From: Cystobasidium ongulense
Taxonomy: Eukaryota; Basidiomycota; Cystobasidiomycetes; Cystobasidiales; Cystobasidiaceae
NCBI GenBank assembly: GCA_022835595.1
Contig: BQUP01000006.1
Coordinates: 757,307-821,306 of the forward strand
Reading direction: 5' to 3'
DNA: 64,000 nucleotides
The notes under the pieces were generated by a model that ran no database searches, was not told the DNA's origin, and saw only the letters and a program-made list of their open reading frames with translations. Numbering within the stretch: the first letter of the stretch is position 1; every line of letters starts with the position of its first letter. Below, in pieces: positions 58,923-64,000 of the stretch. The position numbers and the translations under genes are program-made.

Positions 58923-61792
58923 ATGCTTGCACAATCGAAGCGACATCGACCACGCTTCGGTCCCAAGGAGATACAGGCACTATGCGAGCCTATCTACTTG
59001 CTCGCCGACCAGCGCGGACTCGGCGGCAGTGGAGAGCGTGATGCTGCTGCAGGAGGAGGAGCAGCAGCGGGTCCAGATCCAGTAGCGCCCGTAGTGCGTG
59101 CAATATCAAGTTCGCGTCAACGAGATGCATTCGTCAGTACTCTCAGCAGCTACGTCGCTCAGAAAGATGCCGAAATAGAAAGAGTGTGTCGCGACAACTA
59201 TGGCGAGTTCTTAGCTTCTACCGAAAAGTTGCTGCGAGTTCGTAAAGGAACAGCCAATCTTCAACATACATTAGCAACTCTGAATAGCGAGATACAAGAA
59301 AAGGGAGCCGTATTAGCGAATGCAAAGACGCGATTGCTCGAACACAACCGCGTAGCTTCGAATATCGATGAATCGGTACAAACATTGCAGGATTGCCTTC
59401 GAGTGTTAGACCTGGCAAACAAGATAAACAGACTTATTACAGTAGACAAAAATTATTATGCTGCTTTGAGGTCTCTGGATGATCTGCTAGCTATACATAT
59501 CAAGCCTCTACTGCAGTTCGGCTTCGCACAGCACATGCTTACAACCCTGCCTCTGACCAAGTTACAAATACGAGCCGAGGTGACAACCGAGTTCAAGAGT
59601 TGGCTGTATGAGGCGCGAGAATCAGGCAAAGAGCTGGGCAAGAGAGCGATGGAGCAATACGAAAAGCGAGCCAGACGGTGGCGGGAACGCGGCGTGGGAT
59701 CCAGCTCAAACAATGTTTCACAGGCAACACAAGCTGCTCTATCGCAAACCCCCTTGAACGGTCCTGTAGAGGTGGGAGTAAGCGAGAAGTACGAGTATAA
59801 CGCAACGCTTATGGAAGATCAAACCACAAGGATCAATTTCAAACCGTTGTACCAATGTATTCTGATATATGATACGCTTGGTGTGCTTGAGGACTTGCAG
59901 AAGAGTTATCAATCCGACCGCAGCGTAAGTCTTGACGAAGAAAGGAATATTTGGCCTGAGAACTAATCTTACGACACTTCTCTTACCAAAGTCACAAGCC
60001 AGCTTGATCCTTTCGGAATCGCAATCCATTCAGCCTTTCTCACTAGAGGTACTCTCGCAACTGCTGCAAGAGATTGTCGGATTCTTCATCATTGAATCCT
60101 ACGTCCTCAACTCTACACGCAACCTCTCGGTCAAACGCAAAATCCCCTTTCGAACCCAAGCCCAAGTGGGTGAATTATGGAAAATGATGTCTGAACGTTT
60201 AGCGCACGTCATCAGTTCCGGATTAGCTGGTACAACAGATTTAGAAATGCATTTGGCAGTCAAAGGAAAGCTCTTGAGTACAGTACAGACTCTACAAGGT
60301 TTCGGATATTCAACAGATTTGCTTAATGAGATATTGGCTCAATTCTTAAGAAGATATGCTTCTCTTATGTCGGCTAAGTTTGAGAGAGACTTTAGACAGA
60401 TTATAATGGAGGATGAGAATCAAGCTATGGTTATGGACAATGAAGCCGACTTGGATCGCATTCTGGAAGCTACGTACCTACCTCGTGACGGGCCATGGTC
60501 GTTGCTCGAGATCAAGCAGTAAGCTTGTTAAATCATGACTTCTCCACATTGGTTAGAGTACTGACGTGCTTAATTACCTCCCCACAGAATGCCCCTCCCT
60601 GTCGAGCTCCCTTTCTCTCACATGTTTCCACTCTGCTGCAACGACATTCGCAAGGTCGTGACACAATTCAGACAGTTCAGTGAAGGAGCCGTAGCAACTG
60701 TGCAAGAGCGAGATGAACTACTCCGCGAAGCACTGGATAGACTGTTAATTAGTGGTATTGCAGAACGTATAAGTGAAAAGATTAGAGAAACAAATAATTT
60801 ACCTGGATTAGCCCAAATCGCATCTAATCTTGATTTCTTCGTTATTGCTGCTGACCAAATCAGTAGTCATGTTTTGATGACTATGTAAGTGGACTTTCCA
60901 GCTTCCAGACTCGGTTTTGTTCCATAAAGTTACCGATTGTTGATATCAATCGGTTTTTTTTGTTTCGTTTCAAGGACCCCACTCGAAGTGGGCAAGTATT
61001 TCCGTACAGCATCAAAACAGGCAACAATTAAAATAATATCAGTGGTATCAAGACAATTAGACGGGTTCTTCGAAGATGCACAATATGACTGGTTAGCCCG
61101 CCGGCCCCCACAAGCCTCGAAAGATGGTGAAGAAGAACCTTCAAGTTTCTTGTTGGATATGATCAATTACCTTTCATTATCTATGGATAACCAGCTTGCT
61201 GGGTTGGCCGCTGAACATAGGAATGATGTCTACAAAGGTGCTCTGGGACATTGTGCTACGTCATTGATGGTAAGTATACTTTATCTGCTGGGCCTGTTAT
61301 CCGACAATCCCCGGCTCAGAGCTGAGTTTGTACCATTTCATACTAGACATTCCTCATCGATAAGAACACAAACAGGATATCGGATAATGGCCTGGCACAC
61401 TTTGCTGTTGATGTACGCTTTATGACTGCTCTATCCTCGAACCTTCCGGGGGATGTAGGCGAGGTCTTTTCGGAGCTCTCCCAGGTGAGTACAGCATATT
61501 GTCGCTGGTGCAGATTTAGTCAATCTGACATGTATGTCCTGAACTCTACCAGATCGTCTCACTGCTGGAAAGCGACACTCCATCCGACTTTACCGATCGC
61601 GATGTCAGGCAGCTTGCGTATCCAGCAGTCACAGCGAGAAAGTTACAGCCAGCTCTAGTCAAGCTTATCACGCATTTGAATGGTTTGGACCCAATGAAAA
61701 TGAGTCAGCATGACCAGAAGCGAAAGAGGGAGTTTGAAACTGTTCTCAGGCACATTGCGAGTGTAAGAAGCCCGACGGATAGTAACAGGTAG
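58923..61792 (+). CDS. SEC15: exocyst subunit Sec15
   Basis: Component of the exocyst that tethers secretory vesicles to the plasma membrane and binds the Rab Sec4. The ATG at 58923 begins MLAQSKRHRPRFGPKEIQAL. The N-terminal coiled-coil region shows CRDNYGEFLASTEKLLRVR and LDLANKINRLI. The helical body has FFIIESYVLNSTRNL and PFSHMFPLCCNDIRKVV, and the C-terminal Sec15 domain has LLDMINYLSLSMDNQLAGL and DNGLAHFAVDVRF. The last exon ends with the conserved-type ARKLQPALVKLI and a short basic tail. About 790 residues in some seven exons, a normal family length. Confidence 0.94.
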
Positions 61793-62567
61793 AGGATGTT
61801 ATGGCAAGCAAGACGAGCAGTAACGATGAACGAGATGTTGGTAATCTATTCCCTTGTGCAGTATTGGTGTTGTTGTGTGAAATAGAGGCTGTTCAGGATA
61901 TGCAATACATGGTCTTCTAGCAGGATTTTTGTGGACAGCGTTCTTCCACCAGCCAACTGTAGCACAAGTTCAACAGGGCTGCTACTCACCCGGGCTCTTG
62001 CTAATAATGTCATACTGTCAATGCGTGCAGGTCTCGCTTTCCCGATCCATGTCCGCCGACTTGCCTAATCTGGCAACCGTCGTCACCGCCAGAGCCACGA
62101 GGCGAGCGTGATTCTAGCTGTCAGTGAAGTGGGTGGGCTGCAGGATGTCGTGCCATGTCACCGACTGCCTCGTTGAAGCACAAGCGCTTGCACACGGACA
62201 GGATCTTCATGGGATAGCACTGCACCAACCATCATCGCTCAGCCAGCCGCACAGCTGAGGTCGACCTGACTGCCCATTCCATTCTCCGCTGGACGACACC
62301 AGCAATCAGATCAATCGAGCAGGACACAAACCACAAGCTCGCTCTACATTCCAACAAACAGGTTCCAGTAAACACAAGCTCGCTCGCATACGGGACCTTG
62401 GCCTCCTCTCTGCTTCCTCGCTAGGAACTGTCAACAAGCTTCGAGCTGGTCTCACCTTGGGCCTCGCTCGCTATCGTCCGATTTGTGACAGACAGACCGG
62501 CATACGAGGAAGCTCTTTCAGGAAAACGACCAGGACTGTGTCCTGCTAGAAGCACTCGCACACAAGC
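61793..62567. other. intergenic region, SEC15 to the right-edge gene
   Basis: About 775 bp. It contains the SEC15 3' end and the upstream region of the next gene. No RNA gene or extra exon is supported. Confidence 0.5.
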
Positions 62568-64000
62568 ATGGCTATCTCAGTTATCGGCCCCATACCCGAC
62601 TCTGAGCGATTCGTCGAGCTCGTCGAGCCGGTCTCTTCTCCAGCCGCATCTCGCGCTCCTAAAAGTGGCTACCTTTCTGGATCTGGCAGGAAAGGCAGTC
62701 CAGCACGACCACCGAGAAACTCTGCTCGAGGGCTGCAAATATTCACACCTGCGACTCTGTCAGAGAAGCTAGAAGAGCATGGAGCTCGCTCGCCCACTAC
62801 TAAAGCTGCAGACGGGCCAGCTGGAAATAGCACAGAGGAAGATGACGGCGTTGAACGATTCTACAGCCCTCTATCATCGCCCGCAATCTTATCACAGCCA
62901 ACACTCACACCCAAACATCGCAATAGAACAAGTGAAATACCAGTATATCCAGTCCATACCAACAAAGAATCTGGCGTTACTCGTGCATTCAGAAGCAAGA
63001 CCGGCACGAATGGATCCATCTCCCTTAGCATTCTGCCCTCGGCTGCAGCACTTAGTGATATGTTGGAGCAAAAGTCAGCAAGTCAGATCGATGTGCCTTC
63101 GTCGACATACCAACCTTCTTCTGGATTCAATCGATCCAATGTCTCTCTTGCCTCGCCTCCCACGGTTCGAAGACCGAGTGCGGCTTCAACAGCTGGTTCG
63201 GTGAACACCAGACCTCTAGCAATCAAACGTAAGAAACCTGCGCTGTTCAGTCCTGAAGAAGCTACTTTGCCTGTTTCTAGAGCGGCTTCCATAGATGCAT
63301 GCACACCAACTTCGGAAGATGGGAATTTCAGTATACAAGGAAGTCCAGTCCGACGAAATCTAGATCTAGCACTTCCCGTAACGCAAACTTTCCAGACTCC
63401 TCTTAGGCGTATCCCGCAGTCAGACGTTACTCCACCTTCTACACCACCTACTTGGACAGGATCAACTCGTTCGGATAGCTATACAGACGAAGATGGTATA
63501 CCTATTTCACCTCGAAGTTCTGCTAATCCACAATTGAGCCAGACACCATCCGTCAAAGGCAGGAAACTAGACTATGGAGGTATATCTCCTACTAGTTCAA
63601 GAAACGAAGGCGACGATACTGTTGTTGCGCCTGAAGTATCGACAAGAGGAACAGATCTCCCCATGCCTGATACGTGCAATCTAGAAGAAATGCAAGATCG
63701 ACCTGGTCTATTACGGCGAGACTCTGATGATTCTACAGATTACGAAGATGAAGAAGACGATGAAGAAGAAGGTGAAAGCGTACATAATTTTGGGTTGGAT
63801 AATTTCCCTGTCCCTTCTGTCGTTCTAAGTTCTGCTAAGAATACACCTAGAATGTACCCTGTTTCTCCTGTGATGGTGGATAACCTCGCATCTATGCCTG
63901 CTGTGAGAAAGGCCAGTATTGCTAGTACTTTGAGCAGACTTAGACCAAAGACGGATCTTTATCCTATTCCTACCGATGCTGAAGGTAATCAAGAATGGGA
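62568..64000 (+). CDS. long disordered Ser/Pro-rich protein, 3' end outside window
   Basis: From the ATG at 62568 (MAISVIGPIPDSERFVELVE) one frame stays open for 477 codons to the edge of the window with no intron needed. The sequence is low in hydrophobic residues and rich in Ser, Pro and Thr. It has many SP/TP sites (TPPSTPPTW, PISPRSS) and an acidic block (DYEDEEDDEEEGES) near 63740. No domain is visible, so this is probably the regulatory N-terminal part of a larger protein whose folded domain lies to the right. Codon pattern and openness argue strongly for a real gene. No function is assigned. Confidence 0.75.
   Translation, partial: MAISVIGPIPDSERFVELVEPVSSPAASRAPKSGYLSGSGRKGSPARPPRNSARGLQIFTPATLSEKLEEHGARSPTTKAADGPAGNSTEEDDGVERFYSPLSSPAILSQPTLTPKHRNRTSEIPVYPVHTNKESGVTRAFRSKTGTNGSISLSILPSAAALSDMLEQKSASQIDVPSSTYQPSSGFNRSNVSLASPPTVRRPSAASTAGSVNTRPLAIKRKKPALFSPEEATLPVSRAASIDACTPTSEDGNFSIQGSPVRRNLDLALPVTQTFQTPLRRIPQSDVTPPSTPPTWTGSTRSDSYTDEDGIPISPRSSANPQLSQTPSVKGRKLDYGGISPTSSRNEGDDTVVAPEVSTRGTDLPMPDTCNLEEMQDRPGLLRRDSDDSTDYEDEEDDEEEGESVHNFGLDNFPVPSVVLSSAKNTPRMYPVSPVMVDNLASMPAVRKASIASTLSRLRPKTDLYPIPTDAEGNQEW

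Overview
The window is 64 kb of nuclear DNA from a fungus, most likely a basidiomycete. The protein-coding genes are conserved eukaryotic or fungus-specific genes: a CCH1-type calcium channel, a PDR-type ABC transporter, a fungal-type ABCC transporter and LOA1. They are interrupted by many short introns, mostly about 57 to 150 bp, with GT..AG ends. I cannot place it below phylum with confidence. Exons below were joined by reading GT..AG borders, frame continuity and family motifs by eye. Coordinates give the span from start to stop codon, introns included.

Left third (1-22.2 kb): a doubtful minus-strand gene, then RPA135 (RNA polymerase I) on plus, converging on the calcium channel gene CCH1 on minus. 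Then, all on minus, come eIF3a (TIF32), a small single-pass membrane protein and the RNA polymerase III subunit RPC31. RPC31 is divergent from a plus-strand histidine acid phosphatase.

Middle (22.2-44.9 kb): a gene-poor stretch of about 3.4 kb holds two tRNA-Asp(GUC) genes in inverted orientation with similar 3' flanks. One of them is cut by a 48-bp assembly gap. The same stretch holds decayed-looking coding fragments and one plausible unrecognised two-exon gene. Next come a full ABCC transporter (plus) with a stop codon at one splice junction, DRE2 (minus), a large alpha/beta hydrolase with a long C-terminal extension (plus), a PDR/ABCG transporter (minus) and the RanBP1 homologue YRB1 (minus).

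Right third (45.5-64 kb): NOP58 (minus) shares a 101-bp divergent promoter region with a previously hidden 59-residue two-exon gene (plus). That gene ends 13 bp from the convergent STRIPAK gene FAR11/STRIP1 (minus). Then come a MED20-like mediator subunit (plus), a Tim17/22/23-family protein (plus), the acyltransferase LOA1/VPS66 (minus), DOM34/Pelota (minus), exocyst SEC15 (plus), and a long disordered Ser/Pro-rich protein that runs off the right edge.

Most genes are housekeeping genes (transcription, ribosome biogenesis, translation and its quality control, Fe-S assembly, secretion, nuclear transport, kinase/phosphatase signalling) without operon-like linkage. No retroelement, virus-like element, CRISPR array or rRNA was recognised. 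The most unusual part is the tRNA-Asp inverted duplication and the low-coding stretch around it. The hidden small genes and the ABCC junction stop are the other points worth checking.
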